A stretch of 64,000 bases of DNA. It comes from an uncultured Pseudomonadota bacterium (lineage in GTDB: Bacteria > Myxococcota_A > UBA9160 > PR03). A program made the position numbers and the translations under genes. The stretch spans positions 1-64,000 of the forward strand of contig CAADGG010000086.1 in the NCBI GenBank assembly GCA_900696485.1. The letters are read 5' to 3'. The notes under the pieces were generated by a model. The model was not told where the DNA came from, did no database searches, and saw only the letters and a list, made by a program, of their open reading frames with translations. Shown one piece after another: positions 23,408 through 35,033 of the stretch (position 1 is its first letter; each line of letters opens with the position of its first letter).

Positions 23408-24856
23408 ATGGCTGACCAAACCAAGCCCACGACCACGGATGCCGGGATCCCGGTTGCGAGCGACGAACACTCGCTGACGATTGGTGCGGATGGTCCGATC
23501 GTACTCCACGACCACTATCTGCTCGAGCAGATGGCAACTTTCAACCGCGAGCGCATCCCCGAGCGCCAGCCCCATGCCAAGGGCGGCGGTGCTTTCGGCC
23601 ACTTCGAAGTCACTAGCGACGTCAGTGCGTATACCAAGGCCGCAGTATTTCAGCCCGGCACGCAGACCGACACCCTGATCCGCTTTTCTACCGTTGCCGG
23701 GGAACGCGGCAGTCCCGACACCTGGCGCGATCCACGCGGGTTTTCGCTCAAGTTCTACACGACGGACGGCAACTACGACATGGTCGGCAACAATACGCCG
23801 ATCTTTTTCGTTCGAGACCCGATGAAGTTCCAGCATTTCATCCGATCCCAGAAGCGCCGAGCGGACAGCGGGCTTCGCGACCATGATATGCAGTGGGATT
23901 TCTGGTCGCTGTCGCCGGAATCGGCGCATCAGGTCACGTGGTTGATGGGCGACCGTGGCATCCCGAAAACGTGGCGACACATGAACGGCTACTCCAGTCA
24001 TACCTTCATGTGGCTCAACGCCGAAGGCGAGAAGTTCTGGGTCAAATACCACTTCAAGACCGACCAGGGCATCGAGTGTCTGACCCAGGCCGAGGCCGAT
24101 ACGCTGGCCGGCGTCGATGCCGACTACCACCGGCGGGATTTGTTCGAGTCGATCAAGAAAGGCGATTTTCCGAGCTGGACTCTGAAGATGCAGATCATGC
24201 CGTTCGAAGACGCAAAAACCTACCGGTTCAATCCCTTCGACCTGACCAAGGTCTGGCCACACAAAGATTACCCGCTGATCGATGTCGGAAAGCTGACCTT
24301 GGATCGCAATCCCACCGACTATCACACCGAGATCGAGCAGGCTGCCTTCGAACCCAATAACCTGGTACCGGGAATCGGCTTCAGTCCGGACAAGATGCTC
24401 TTGGCGCGTGGCTTCTCCTACTCCGACGCGCACCGCGCCCGGCTCGGTGTCAACTACAAGCAGATCCCGGTCAATCGACCCCAGGCGCCCGTCCACAGTT
24501 ACAGCAAGGACGGAGCCATGCGGACCGAGAACGTCGCTGATCCAGTATACGCGCCCAACTCATACGGAGGCCCGAAGGCTGACCCTACACGCGCCGATGA
24601 GGCCGGGTTGTGGTATGCCGACGGCGATATGGTGCGCAAGGCCTATACGCTGCGACGCGATGACGACGACTTCGGCCAGGCAGGCACTCTGGTTCGTGAA
24701 GTGCTGGACGCCGCTGCGCGCGACCGGTTGGTGGGCAATGTCGTCGGCCACCTCGCAGCCGGCGTTTCCGCACCCGTGCTCGAGCGGGCCCTCGCATACT
24801 GGCGCAAGGTCGACAAGAACCTGGGGGATCGGATTGCCGAAGGCGTGCAACGTTAG
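23408..24856 (+). CDS. katA: Monofunctional heme catalase (small subunit type)
   Basis: 482 residues, typical of clade-3 small catalases that split hydrogen peroxide to water and oxygen. AGGAG stands 9 nt before the ATG. The catalytic histidine is H56 in [14 protein letters not shown], a small variation of the usual PERVVHAKG. The distal asparagine region is [16 protein letters not shown], and the proximal heme tyrosine is in [17 protein letters not shown]. The NADPH-binding-region signature and C-terminus are complete. It is single-gene, between the truncated dehydrogenase and the aldehyde dehydrogenase. It may protect against peroxide from aromatic oxidation or copper stress; no OxyR site was recognised. 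Confidence 0.95.
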   Translation: MADQTKPTTTDAGIPVASDEHSLTIGADGPIVLHDHYLLEQMATFNRERIPERQPHAKGGGAFGHFEVTSDVSAYTKAAVFQPGTQTDTLIRFSTVAGERGSPDTWRDPRGFSLKFYTTDGNYDMVGNNTPIFFVRDPMKFQHFIRSQKRRADSGLRDHDMQWDFWSLSPESAHQVTWLMGDRGIPKTWRHMNGYSSHTFMWLNAEGEKFWVKYHFKTDQGIECLTQAEADTLAGVDADYHRRDLFESIKKGDFPSWTLKMQIMPFEDAKTYRFNPFDLTKVWPHKDYPLIDVGKLTLDRNPTDYHTEIEQAAFEPNNLVPGIGFSPDKMLLARGFSYSDAHRARLGVNYKQIPVNRPQAPVHSYSKDGAMRTENVADPVYAPNSYGGPKADPTRADEAGLWYADGDMVRKAYTLRRDDDDFGQAGTLVREVLDAAARDRLVGNVVGHLAAGVSAPVLERALAYWRKVDKNLGDRIAEGVQR

Positions 24857-25002
24857 CGGCTCAGCGGACCACAACGGGCGCGACGGATCGTGAAGCGATC
24901 CCGTCCTGCCGCTTCGGGCAGCTCACGAGAACAGGGCCTCTGCTTTGCGGGGAGATCCTTACTCACAAGCGTACGCAATCGATCTGGTGCGAGGCCGAAC
25001 CC

Positions 25003-26469
25003 ATGGCTGAGAGCTATCAAAACTTTCATCTACAACTGCTGGCAGGAACATGGCGCGAAGGCAGCGGCGAGGAATCCCGTCCTGTCGTGAACCCATACTC
25101 CGGCGAGACGTTGACTTCCATCCGGTCCGCCACCGCCGACGACCTGGATGCGGCTTACCAAGCGGCCGCAGTGGCACAGGTCGCCTGGGCCGACACACCT
25201 CCAGCGGAGCGGGCAGCACTGATTCTGCGTGTGGTGTCGATCTTCGACCAGCGCAAAGAGGAAATCATTGACTGGCTGGTCCGCGAGTCCGGCAGCACAC
25301 GGCTAAAGGCCACCATCGAATTGGGTCTTGCTCGCGCGATTACCCTGGAAGCGGCAGGGATGCCCGCCAGGGCCCGGGGCGGCATCATGAGCAGTGATAC
25401 TCCGGGGAAACAAAACTTTGTCTATCGCCAACCGTTGGGCGTCGTGGGCGTCATCAGCCCCTGGAACTTCCCACTGCATCTCTCTCAACGTTCGGTGGCG
25501 CCGGCGATTGCCCTGGGCAATGCGGTGGTGATCAAACCGGCGAGTGATACGCCGATCACCGGAGGCTTGCTGCTGGGCCACGTCTTCGAGGAGGCGGGGC
25601 TCCCCGCAGGTGTGCTGAGTGTGGTGATCGGCCCGGGATCGGCCATCGGTGATGATTTCGTAGCGCACCCCGTTCCGTCGCTGATCTCGTTTACCGGCTC
25701 GACGCCGGTAGGCAAGAACGTCGCCAGGATCGCGACAGGCGGTCGATTCCTCAAGAAGGTCGCCTTGGAGCTGGGTGGCAACTGCCCGTTCGTGGTGCTC
25801 GACGATGCGGATGTCGAGCAGGCTGTGAGAGCGGCCGTGTTCGGCACGTTCTTGCATCAGGGGCAGATCTGCATGGCCATCAACCGGATCATCGTCGATC
25901 AAGGCCTGTACGACCGCTTCGTTGAACGGTTCGTCGCTCACGTCAGCAGGCTGACCGTCGGCGACCCCTCTGCGATGGAGACCGTCATCGGGCCCATCAT
26001 CAATAAATCCCAACTCGAAGCCCTGCGGCGGAAGATTGCCAAAGCCAGAGATCAGGGAGCGAAGGTCCTCCTGGAGGGCGAGATCCACGGGCAGATGGTG
26101 CCGCCACACGTATTTGGTGACGTAACGCCCGATATGCAGCTCAGCAGCGATGAGGTCTTCGGACCGCTCGTTGGCATCCAGAAAGCCCGCGATGAACGAC
26201 ACGCCCTGGAACTGGCGAACGACACGGAATTCGGCCTCTCCAGCGCCGTCTTTTCCGGTGATCTGCACAGAGGACTGCGGTTTGCCCGCAAGCTCAGGAC
26301 TGGCATGACTCACGTCAACGATATGCCGGTGAATGATGAGGCACACATGCCATTCGGCGGTGAGAAGAACTCCGGACTGGGCCGGTTCAACGGCGACTGG
26401 GCCATCGAAGAGTTCACCACCGTGCAGTGGGTGAGCGTACAGACGGCTCCGAGACAGTATCCGTTCTGA
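25003..26469 (+). CDS. Aldehyde dehydrogenase, aromatic-aldehyde type (XylC/CalB/Vdh-like)
   Basis: 488 residues of the NAD(P)+-dependent aldehyde dehydrogenase superfamily. N155 is in SPWNFP, the general base is E256 in LELGGN, the catalytic nucleophile is C290 in GQICMAINR, and the cofactor loop is [23 protein letters not shown] near the end is typical of benzaldehyde/salicylaldehyde/vanillin-type enzymes. It would oxidise 4-hydroxybenzaldehyde, coniferyl aldehyde or vanillin to the acid. This completes the step missing from the pchC-X-F cluster, which lacks its usual pchA. The ribosome site is weak. An IS3 remnant follows directly downstream. Confidence 0.87.
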   Translation: MAESYQNFHLQLLAGTWREGSGEESRPVVNPYSGETLTSIRSATADDLDAAYQAAAVAQVAWADTPPAERAALILRVVSIFDQRKEEIIDWLVRESGSTRLKATIELGLARAITLEAAGMPARARGGIMSSDTPGKQNFVYRQPLGVVGVISPWNFPLHLSQRSVAPAIALGNAVVIKPASDTPITGGLLLGHVFEEAGLPAGVLSVVIGPGSAIGDDFVAHPVPSLISFTGSTPVGKNVARIATGGRFLKKVALELGGNCPFVVLDDADVEQAVRAAVFGTFLHQGQICMAINRIIVDQGLYDRFVERFVAHVSRLTVGDPSAMETVIGPIINKSQLEALRRKIAKARDQGAKVLLEGEIHGQMVPPHVFGDVTPDMQLSSDEVFGPLVGIQKARDERHALELANDTEFGLSSAVFSGDLHRGLRFARKLRTGMTHVNDMPVNDEAHMPFGGEKNSGLGRFNGDWAIEEFTTVQWVSVQTAPRQYPF

Positions 26470-26578
26470 TTGCGTTCGCATGACTTGACAGACTACTCGG
26501 TGCGGTTTTGTCTGAGAGTGGACTCGCCCTGGTTTGGTGAGCACATGGGATCGTACGGAAGTGCAGCAGGAGTGTGTC

Positions 26579-26671
26579 CTGGCGAAACAGAAGCGTCGAT
26601 CGTTCACGAAGGACCACAAGGCGGAAGTCGTGGACCGGTACCGAAAGAGCAGCAAGAACATCGAAGCGGTG
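26579..26671 (+). pseudogene. IS3-family OrfA (transposase helper) fragment
   Basis: 31 codons read LAKQKRRSFTKDHKAEVVDR then YRKSSKNIEAV, the N-terminal helix-turn-helix of IS3-family OrfA transposases. The frame then drifts into unrelated sequence, and no OrfB/DDE part exists nearby. It lies between the aldehyde dehydrogenase and the FMN reductase operon, marking a past insertion. Confidence 0.75.
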
Positions 26672-26862
26672 CTCACGGTCCTCGGCGGTGGCGTGGTCTA
26701 CGCGACAACGCCGTTCGAAGCTTTTGTCCCGACCGCGTTTCCACGCGTGATTCCCGACTGGTCGCTGATTGCACACTTCGGCGGCGATCAGAATCCCGAA
26801 TCGACTGTGCACTGCTGGATCAGTAGTCCGATTGCTGTAAGTCATGAACTCAGGAGATCTCT

Positions 26863-27417
26863 ATGAGCCAATTCCCCATCGCAGTCGTGATCGGCAGCCT
26901 TCGCCGTGATTCGTTCAACCGCAAGCTCGCGACTGCGATCGCGAAACTTGCTCCGTCAGAGTTCTCGTTCGGTCGAGTCGAGATCGGTGACCTGCCGCTC
27001 TACAACCAGGACGACGATGCAAACCAAGCTGAGTCCGTCAAGCGCTTGAAAGGTCAGATCAAGACTGCTCGTGGACTCCTGTTCGTCACAGCGGAATACA
27101 ACCGCTCCATTCCGGGTGTGCTCAAGAACGCGATCGACCATGCCTCGCGCCCGTATGGCGAAAACGTCTGGGCGGGCAAACCGGCCGGCGTGCTGGGTGC
27201 CTCGATCGGCGCCATCGGTACGGCGGTGGCGCAGCAGCATCTGCGCACCACCCTCGCGTATCTGGACGTGCCGACACTGGGGCAGCCCGAAGCATTCATT
27301 CACGCCAAGGAAGGATTGTTCGACCCGTCAGGCAACCTCCATGCGGACAGCAGGAAGTTCCTGCAGGGTTGGATGGATCGCTACGTCGCGTGGGTGAAAA
27401 AGCATGCCGGCCAATGA
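26863..27417 (+). CDS. NADPH-dependent FMN reductase / quinone reductase (ChrR/YieF-like)
   Basis: 184 residues of the flavodoxin-like FMN reductase family (PF03358). The phosphate-binding loop is GSLRRDSFNRKLA near the N-terminus, and FVTAEYNRSIPGVLKNAIDH is the family signature. AGGAG lies 9 nt before the ATG. Such enzymes reduce FMN, quinones or chromate with NAD(P)H in the cytoplasm. The next gene begins 9 bp downstream, so it is the first gene of a three-gene operon with an MFS transporter and a cytosine-deaminase-like amidohydrolase. Its role in that operon is unknown. Confidence 0.88.
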   Translation: MSQFPIAVVIGSLRRDSFNRKLATAIAKLAPSEFSFGRVEIGDLPLYNQDDDANQAESVKRLKGQIKTARGLLFVTAEYNRSIPGVLKNAIDHASRPYGENVWAGKPAGVLGASIGAIGTAVAQQHLRTTLAYLDVPTLGQPEAFIHAKEGLFDPSGNLHADSRKFLQGWMDRYVAWVKKHAGQ

Positions 27418-27426
27418 CGAAGCAGG

Positions 27427-28632
27427 ATGTCCACGACTTCCTCATCCCATGAAAAGCAGACCTTTTCATGGTTTGTCTTCGGCCTGATGGCCAGTGTCAC
27501 CTTTGTGGGCATTCTTTCCGAGCTCGTGCCGTCAGGCATTTTGCCGCAGATGACCGACGGGCTGGGCGTCGAGGAAAGCGAGGTCGGCTTTCTGGTCGGT
27601 GTTTATGCCTTGGCTTCCGCCATTGCCGCCATCCCACTGATCAGCGCCACCCTGGCGTTCAATCGGAAAACGCTGCTGATGGCGCTTCTGATCGGGTTCG
27701 CAGCCTCCAATATCGTCGTCGGCCTTTCGTCGTCCTATGCGGTCATCATCGCCTCCCGCATCGTCGGCGGCATTTGCGCGGGCGTCATGTGGCCGATGAT
27801 CGCGGCCTACGGCACGCGGCTGGTCCCCGAAGACATGCATGGCAAGGCCATTACGGTCATCATGTCGGGCAACACCCTGGGCATCAGCATCGGCCTGCCG
27901 GCGATGACGGCGATCGGCCTCACATTCGGCTGGCGTAGCGTCTTCATGGCCCTGGGCGTGATTGTCGCAGTGATTGCCGTGCTGTCGTATTTCTCTTTGC
28001 CTGAGGTGAAAGGTGAGAGGCTCAGCCGGAGCAATTCGCCCCTGACGCTGCTGAAGACGCCGTCGATCCTGATCGTCCTGCTGTTGACCTTTCTATCGGT
28101 GGCGGCCCACTACGGCATTTACACCTACATCACCTTGCTGGTGGAGTGGATCGGCTTCGCGGGCGGCATCGGCCTGGCGCTGCTGATCTTCGGAATCGGC
28201 TCGGTGATCTCGGTGATTGCTGCCGCCAAATACATCGACGCCTATTTGCGCCCCCTGATCGTAGTCAGCCTCGGCATTGGCGGCATTTCCATGGCCATGT
28301 TGCTTGCTTTCAAAGGCACCCTCGTCATCTCGCATGTCGCGTTTTTCCTTTGGGGCCTGGCCTTTGGTCCGCTCGTGACGATGTATCAGACCGCCGTGAG
28401 CAAGCAGGTCGAAGAAGCCAAGGACGTGGCCACTTCGGTGCAATCCAGCGTCTTCAACTTGTCGATCATGAGCGCCACATGGGTTGGCGGAATGATGTTG
28501 AGCGATTTTCCGACGACCGGCGTCAAGCGCATCGTCTACATGTCACTCGCCTGCTTCATCGTGGCCGCCATCGTGGCGTTCCTTGCCAGACGCACACTGC
28601 GGTCTTCCTCGAGTCCGTCCACCAGCCCATGA
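27427..28632 (+). CDS. MFS transporter (DHA1/AraJ-like)
   Basis: 401 residues with about 12 transmembrane helices. ASVTFVGILSELVPSGILPQ begins helix 1, and GVEESEVGFLVGVYALASA is the loop-1/helix-2 block typical of the AraJ/sugar-efflux/DHA1 group. RIVGGICAGVMWP lies in helix 4. It sits between the FMN reductase and the deaminase with 9-11 bp gaps. It may move a nucleobase or drug-like compound, a guess from the deaminase neighbour. A decayed copy of part of this gene exists at 4470-4587 on the other strand, so this transporter family has been present at two places in the locus. Confidence 0.88.
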   Translation: MSTTSSSHEKQTFSWFVFGLMASVTFVGILSELVPSGILPQMTDGLGVEESEVGFLVGVYALASAIAAIPLISATLAFNRKTLLMALLIGFAASNIVVGLSSSYAVIIASRIVGGICAGVMWPMIAAYGTRLVPEDMHGKAITVIMSGNTLGISIGLPAMTAIGLTFGWRSVFMALGVIVAVIAVLSYFSLPEVKGERLSRSNSPLTLLKTPSILIVLLLTFLSVAAHYGIYTYITLLVEWIGFAGGIGLALLIFGIGSVISVIAAAKYIDAYLRPLIVVSLGIGGISMAMLLAFKGTLVISHVAFFLWGLAFGPLVTMYQTAVSKQVEEAKDVATSVQSSVFNLSIMSATWVGGMMLSDFPTTGVKRIVYMSLACFIVAAIVAFLARRTLRSSSSPSTSP

Positions 28633-28643
28633 AAGAGGAAGTC

Positions 28644-29903
28644 ATGAAGAAGTTCACCAATGGCCTGATCTACCGACGGCACGATGAAGCCAGCGAGATC
28701 CTGGTCGAGAAAGGCGTCATCAAGCAGATCGGCAAGAATTTGCCCGTGGCGGACGAGGAAATCGATCTGCGGGGTCGTCTCGTGGTCCCGCCCTACGTGG
28801 ACGCCCACCTGCACCTGGATTACGTCTACACCGCTCGCAGCGAGGGCGCGACGAACACGAGCGGCACGCTGTTCGAAGGCATCGCCCGCTGGCACGATGT
28901 CAAGAAAACCCAGACGCTCGAGGACGCCAGGGAGCGTGCGCTGAAGGGCATCCAGGAAGAGGTTTCCAAAGGTGTCCAGTTCATCCGCACCCACATCGAC
29001 GTGGATGATCCCAGACTGACGGGACTGAAGGCGATGCTGGAAATCCGGGAGCAGCTCAGGGGCAACGTCACCATTCAGATCGTCGCATTCCCGCAGGAAG
29101 GCATGTACGCCTACAAGGGCGGCGACGAGATGATCGAGGAAGCGCTGAAGATGGGTGCGGACTGCGTCGGCGGCATCCCGCACTTCGAGTGGGCCCGCGA
29201 GATCGGTGAGAAGTCCGTCCGCCGCACTGTCGAACTGGCGGGAAAGTACGACAAGTTGATCGACGTGCACTGCGACGAAACTGACGATGTCATGAGCCGA
29301 CATGTAGAGCTGCTGAACGCACTGGTGATGATCGAAGACATCGGCACCCGCTCGACCGCCAGCCACACCTGCTCCTTTGGCTCAGCGGACAATGCCTGGG
29401 CCTTTCGCATGATGGGACTGTTCAGGCAGTCGGGGATGAACTTCATCGCCAATCCCACCGAGAACGCCTATTTGCAGGGCCGCCAGGACACCTATCCCAA
29501 GCGTCGCGGCCTCACCCGGGTGAAGGAGATGTGGGAGAGCGGGATCAACGTCTGTTTCGGTCAAGACTCGATCAACGACCCATGGTATCCGGTCGGCAAC
29601 GGCAACATGATGAACATCCTCGACAACGGGATTCACCTCGCGCAGACGATGTCGTTCGACGAGTTGGACAGGTGCCTCGACCTGATCACCTACAACGGAG
29701 CGAAGACCCTGAACGTGGAAGACCAGTACGGCATCGAGGAGGGCAAGCCGGCCAACTTCCTCGTGCTGGACGCCGATACGCCCTTCGAGGCCGTGCGCCA
29801 GCGCGCCGACGTGCTGGCATCGATCCGCAATGGCGAATACCTGTTCAAGCGCCCCGACCCGAGCTACGAGACCGCGCTCGATCTCTTCAGGAAGACGATG
29901 TGA
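28644..29903 (+). CDS. codA: Cytosine deaminase-like amidohydrolase
   Basis: 419 residues from ATG 28644 (AGAGGAAG upstream; an ATG at 28629 overlaps the previous stop). It closely follows E. coli CodA along its length: VVPPYVDAHLHLD (metal ligands H55, H57), SGTLFEGIARW, RTHIDVDD, QIVAFPQEG, IDVHCDETDD (metal His and catalytic Glu), STASHT, QGRQDTYPKRRGLTRVKEM and CFGQDSINDPWYP (metal Asp). The only marked change is Q for H before that Asp (CodA has FGHDD). It would hydrolyse cytosine, isoguanine or a related heterocycle to release ammonia. Third gene of the reductase-transporter-deaminase operon, whose substrate may not be plain cytosine. Confidence 0.85.
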   Translation: MKKFTNGLIYRRHDEASEILVEKGVIKQIGKNLPVADEEIDLRGRLVVPPYVDAHLHLDYVYTARSEGATNTSGTLFEGIARWHDVKKTQTLEDARERALKGIQEEVSKGVQFIRTHIDVDDPRLTGLKAMLEIREQLRGNVTIQIVAFPQEGMYAYKGGDEMIEEALKMGADCVGGIPHFEWAREIGEKSVRRTVELAGKYDKLIDVHCDETDDVMSRHVELLNALVMIEDIGTRSTASHTCSFGSADNAWAFRMMGLFRQSGMNFIANPTENAYLQGRQDTYPKRRGLTRVKEMWESGINVCFGQDSINDPWYPVGNGNMMNILDNGIHLAQTMSFDELDRCLDLITYNGAKTLNVEDQYGIEEGKPANFLVLDADTPFEAVRQRADVLASIRNGEYLFKRPDPSYETALDLFRKTM

Positions 29904-30042
29904 AGAGGATCGAAAATGGATTTCGGGAATCCACATCGTGGGCCGACGGGATCAGCGCGCCGACATCCAGGCCCAGGCGTCTGACGATGGATGACCGGAC
30001 CTGACCGCTGTCGAGTCGGAGAACCCGCGGCTCCCCCGCAGG

Positions 30043-32004
30043 TCACCGATCAGCCGGGATCGGCCTGCCCGACTCCGCGACCAGCTTCGGCAGCTCGTCT
30101 CCACTGAGCGTTTCCTTCTCGAGCAACCGCTCTGCGCTCTCGGCGAGAGCTTCGCGGTGCTCCTCCAGAATGGAGACGGCGCGCTCGAAGGCCTGGGTGA
30201 CGAGATCGCGTACGGCGCAGTCCACTTCCCGAGCGGTCTGTTCGGAGAAGTCGCGGCGCGTTCCCGTGTATTCGCCGGGCATCTGGAGGAACGTGGAGCG
30301 CTCGCTTTCGAGTGACACCATGCCGAGCTCCTCGTTCATCCCGTAGCGAGTGACCATGCTGCGGGCGATCCCGGTGGCCTTGGCCAGATCGTCCGCGGCG
30401 CCGGTGGAGATCTCTTCGAAGACGATGGATTCCGCTGCCCGTCCGCCGAGGAGGACCGTCATCTTGTCCTTCAGCTCTCCGCTCGACATCAGGAAGCGGT
30501 CTTCCGTGGGACGCTGGATGGTGTAGCCAAGAGCCCCGATTCCGCGCGGGATGATCGAGACTTTGTGCACCGGATCGGTGCCGGGAATGGCTCGCGCCAC
30601 CAGGGCGTGACCCATTTCGTGGTATGCGGTGACCTTGCGCTCGTGTGGGTTGAGCAAGCGGTTCTTCTTCTCGAGGCCGGCCACGATGCGTTCGATCGCG
30701 AGGTTGAAGTCGCCCATGCCGACATGGGTGGCGTCGTTGCGTGTGGCCAGAATGGCTGCCTCGTTGACCAGGTTGGCAAGGTCGGCGCCGGTGAACCCCG
30801 GTGTGAGCGCGGCGATGAGCTCGGGCTTGGCGTCCGGCGCGAGGTTCAGCTTTCGAAGGTGCAGCTGCAGGATCTCCACGCGCGCCTTCTTGTCGGGCCG
30901 ATCGACGAGGATCTGGCGATCGAAGCGTCCTGCGCGCAGCAGCGCCGCGTCCAGGATCTCGGGCCGGTTCGTGGCTGCCAACAGGACGACACCCTGGCTG
31001 GGATCGAAGCCGTCGAGCTCCGAGAGGAGCTGGTTCAGTGTCTGCTCCTTCTCGTCGTGCCCGCCGGCCATGGGCCCCATGCCGCGGGCGCGGCCCATCG
31101 CGTCGAGCTCGTCGATGAAGATGATGCACGGCGCCCGGCCGCGCGCCTGTTCGAACAGATCGCGCACGCGAGCCGCCCCGACACCCACGAACATCTCCAC
31201 GAACTCACTGCCGCTGATGGAGAAGAACGGAACGCCCGCCTCTCCGGCGACCGCCCGGGCGAGCAGCGTCTTGCCGGTGCCCGGCGGTCCCACCAGCAGG
31301 ATCCCCTTGGGAAGGCGGGCTCCAAGCCGGCCGTAGCGCTCCGGCTCGCGCAGGAACCCGATGATCTCCTTCAGCTCCTCCTTCGCCTCGTCGACGCCGG
31401 CCACGTCATCGAAGCTGACCTTGACCTCCTCCTCGGCATAGATCTTGGCCTTGCTCTTGCCTACGGACATGAGGCCGGCCCCGAGACCTCCGGCCTGGCC
31501 GAGGCGTCGCAGCACGAACATCCAGATCAACAGAATGAACGCAATGGGAAGGATCCACCCGAGCGCGCGAGTGAGCCACGTGTTCTCCACGGCGCCGCTG
31601 AACTCGAGACCGTCGCTCGCCAGCCGGTCGGCCAGCTCCGGGTCGACCCGCACGGTGCGAAAGCGCTCGGGCTGACCTTCATCGGGTTCGATGATCCGGC
31701 CGGTGATCTGCTCGCTGCCGATCACCAGGTCGCTCACCCGCCCTTGCTGCTGGTACTCGAGGAAGCGGCTGTAGGGGATCGCTGCGACCTGGGTGCTGCC
31801 ATACCAGAACTGGGCCCCCAGAACGAGCCCCCAGAAGCCGACCAGGATGTACCACGAGTTCCAGCCCGGCGGCAGGAGACGTCCGAAGAGACCCTTCGGA
31901 GGCGGCGCTGAGCGCTTCGGGCCATCCGGCGGAACGAGCGTGCGGGGCGGGTCGTTCTCCCGGGCACTGGGCCGGGGCCCGTTCGAGCCGGACGAGGGGT
32001 TCAC
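30043..32004 (-). CDS. ftsH: FtsH-type ATP-dependent zinc metalloprotease
   Basis: 653 residues from GTG 32004 with GGGGAGG upstream. Two transmembrane helices (about 50-66 and 148-165) flank a periplasmic domain. The AAA+ module has Walker A GPPGTGKT (239-246), Walker [13 protein letters not shown] and the pore segment [14 protein letters not shown]. The peptidase domain has the zinc motif HEMGH (462-466), where most FtsH have HEAGH. The N-terminus carries a proline-rich cytoplasmic extension of about 40 residues. It degrades misfolded membrane and short-lived cytoplasmic proteins. The gene is separate from any hflB-folP-type housekeeping context, so it may be an accessory second FtsH, as seen in stress-tolerance islands. 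Confidence 0.95.
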   Translation of the reverse strand: MNPSSGSNGPRPSARENDPPRTLVPPDGPKRSAPPPKGLFGRLLPPGWNSWYILVGFWGLVLGAQFWYGSTQVAAIPYSRFLEYQQQGRVSDLVIGSEQITGRIIEPDEGQPERFRTVRVDPELADRLASDGLEFSGAVENTWLTRALGWILPIAFILLIWMFVLRRLGQAGGLGAGLMSVGKSKAKIYAEEEVKVSFDDVAGVDEAKEELKEIIGFLREPERYGRLGARLPKGILLVGPPGTGKTLLARAVAGEAGVPFFSISGSEFVEMFVGVGAARVRDLFEQARGRAPCIIFIDELDAMGRARGMGPMAGGHDEKEQTLNQLLSELDGFDPSQGVVLLAATNRPEILDAALLRAGRFDRQILVDRPDKKARVEILQLHLRKLNLAPDAKPELIAALTPGFTGADLANLVNEAAILATRNDATHVGMGDFNLAIERIVAGLEKKNRLLNPHERKVTAYHEMGHALVARAIPGTDPVHKVSIIPRGIGALGYTIQRPTEDRFLMSSGELKDKMTVLLGGRAAESIVFEEISTGAADDLAKATGIARSMVTRYGMNEELGMVSLESERSTFLQMPGEYTGTRRDFSEQTAREVDCAVRDLVTQAFERAVSILEEHREALAESAERLLEKETLSGDELPKLVAESGRPIPADR

Positions 32005-32098
32005 GGTAGAAAGCCTCCCCTCTCGAGCGCGAGGTTCGAGAGCTGGGTCGCGCGCATGAGATCCTTCGAAAGCAGCTACCAGCGCGGTGTAACCAGGA

Positions 32099-32950
32099 TC
32101 AGAAGCGGGATCCGGGAACGGACTTCAGCACCTGCGCATGATGCGCCACATGCTGATCGATCAGGCTCGCAATGAAGTAATACGAATGGTCATACCCCGG
32201 CTGCAACCGTGACTCGACGGATTGCCCCGCGGCCTCGCACGCATCGATGAACCGCTGGGGCATCAACTGCTCGTCGAGAAACGGGTCGGCATTGCCGGTA
32301 TCGATGAGGATGGTCGCCTTCGATGGCTGCGCTCGAACCAGATGTTCGGCATCGTAGGCCTTCCACGCCTCGCGATCGTCACCGAGATAGGCCCCGAACG
32401 CCTTCTGTCCCCAGGGCGCTTCGCTCGGGGAGCTGCAGGGTGAAAAGGCGGACACCGAGCGAAACCGGTCGGCATGCTTCAGGTGCAAGGTCAGCGCGCC
32501 ATGCCCACCCATCGAGTGCCCGGTGATGCCCTGCCGCCGCATGTCGGCCGGGAAGCGTTCGGCTACCAGGGGGGTCAGCTCATCGAGGATGTACTGGTCC
32601 ATCCTGTAGTGCTTCGACCAGGGGGCCTGGGTGGCCGTGAGGTAGAAGCCGGCGCCCTGGCCGAGGTCGTAAGCGTCGTCGTCGGCCACGTCATCGCCGC
32701 GCGGACTGGTGTCGGGCGCGATGACCATCAGGCCGTGTTCGGCGGCCGCGCGCTGAATGCCGGATTTCTCCATCACGTTCGACCAGTTGCAGGTCAGCCC
32801 GGAGAGATACCACAACACCGGCACCGGCCCCTGTGAAGCCTGCGGTGGTGTGTAGACCGCGAAGGTCATCGGGCACTGACACACGTCGCTCGCGTGCTCG
32901 TACACCGCGAGCTTGCCGGCGAAGCTGGCCCAGCTCGATGTCTGTTTCAT
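32099..32950 (-). CDS. fghA: S-formylglutathione hydrolase
   Basis: 283 residues from ATG 32950 (GGGAG 6 nt upstream). An alpha/beta-hydrolase of the esterase D family with nucleophile GHSMGGHGAL, an aspartate in DTGNADPFL and the histidine in GYDHSYYFI. PVLWYLSGLTC and MVIAPDTSPRG are family signatures. It hydrolyses S-formylglutathione to formate and glutathione in the cytoplasm. It lies 14 bp after frmA on the same strand, so the two form the standard glutathione-dependent formaldehyde oxidation operon. Confidence 0.95.
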   Translation of the reverse strand: MKQTSSWASFAGKLAVYEHASDVCQCPMTFAVYTPPQASQGPVPVLWYLSGLTCNWSNVMEKSGIQRAAAEHGLMVIAPDTSPRGDDVADDDAYDLGQGAGFYLTATQAPWSKHYRMDQYILDELTPLVAERFPADMRRQGITGHSMGGHGALTLHLKHADRFRSVSAFSPCSSPSEAPWGQKAFGAYLGDDREAWKAYDAEHLVRAQPSKATILIDTGNADPFLDEQLMPQRFIDACEAAGQSVESRLQPGYDHSYYFIASLIDQHVAHHAQVLKSVPGSRF

Positions 32951-32964
32951 GTCGGCTCCCGCGC

Positions 32965-34074
<1,110 letters not shown>

Positions 34075-34400
34075 GGATGCTCCTGGCGTGACGAGGAAAA
34101 CCGCCGAGATCGAGCCGGAAACAGGATGTCCGCGGCTCGCCGGTCGGCCGGTGCCGTGATTCTCGCGCAAGCGGGCAGGCTGGGCACGCGGTCCGCGCGG
34201 CGGGCTCGAGGGCCAATGGTGCAGCCACCGCATGACTCGCGGGGCTGGCGCAGGGGCGGATTGGACCCGCGGGGAAGCCCGGGTCGACGGCATCCCGGAG
34301 AAGCAAGATGCTGAGGAGGCGAAGAACAAGGGTTGATCACGTGCTCTTCCGCAATACTCGGTGATCCCTCATCGGGGAGTCGATCGGAGACAATCGGCTG
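34075..34400. other. Divergent intergenic region frmA / cadD-like gene
   Basis: 326 bp with no recognisable gene or repeat. Promoters for the frmA-fghA operon (leftward) and the CadD-like gene (rightward) should lie here. Confidence 0.4.
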
Positions 34401-35000
34401 GTGCCGGAAATCCTGCAGATCGTGCCGCCTGCGGCGGGCGCGTACCTCGCGACGAACATGGACAATCTCGTGGTGCTTGCGGCGATGCTCGCGGATCACG
34501 CACACGACAGGAAGCGGGTACTCGCCGGCTTCGTGATCAGCGTCCTGTCGACTCTGGGGATCAGCTTCCTCGTCGCGCTGTTCGCCGACGTGGTTCCGAC
34601 TCGATATCTCGGCCTTCTCGGTGTGATTCCGCTCGCGATGGGAGCGCTGGGCCTCCTCAGGCTCGTCACGCGAGAACACAGCCTTCCGATATGGTTCGAA
34701 AAGCCGTCGGGGCGGTCACTGACGCACGCGACCGCGTTGACGCTGATCGGTAACAGCAGCGATACCGTCGTCGTACTGTCCGCATTGCTCGCCGACACGC
34801 GGCCCGAGGCCGACCCGGTGATCATCCTGAGTTGCATCACCGCCGCCGGCCTCCTCGCGGCTGCCGCCGCTCACGCGGTCAGCCATCCTCGTCTCGAGCA
34901 GCGCATCCTCGAGCTGGCACCCATCCTGGCCCCATTGATCCTGATCGCGGTCGGGCTCTACATTCTTGCGGACACCGCGACCGACCTGGTCAGCCGGTAG
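34401..35000 (+). CDS. CadD-like cadmium resistance transporter
   Basis: 199 residues from GTG 34401. About five to six transmembrane helices make up most of the protein. The start PPAAGAYLATNMDNLVVLAA resembles the first helix of the Cad family (PF03596), where an acidic residue sits in the membrane, and the second half repeats the theme (ALTLIGNSSDTVVVLSALLA), suggesting internal duplication. Family members export cadmium or related cations. With the CopB ATPase and metallothionein, this would be a third metal-handling gene in the left half. The family assignment is moderate. Confidence 0.6.
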   Translation: MPEILQIVPPAAGAYLATNMDNLVVLAAMLADHAHDRKRVLAGFVISVLSTLGISFLVALFADVVPTRYLGLLGVIPLAMGALGLLRLVTREHSLPIWFEKPSGRSLTHATALTLIGNSSDTVVVLSALLADTRPEADPVIILSCITAAGLLAAAAAHAVSHPRLEQRILELAPILAPLILIAVGLYILADTATDLVSR

Positions 35001-35033
35001 CTGGTCAGCGGATAGGCGCATCGGCACTGGCAG

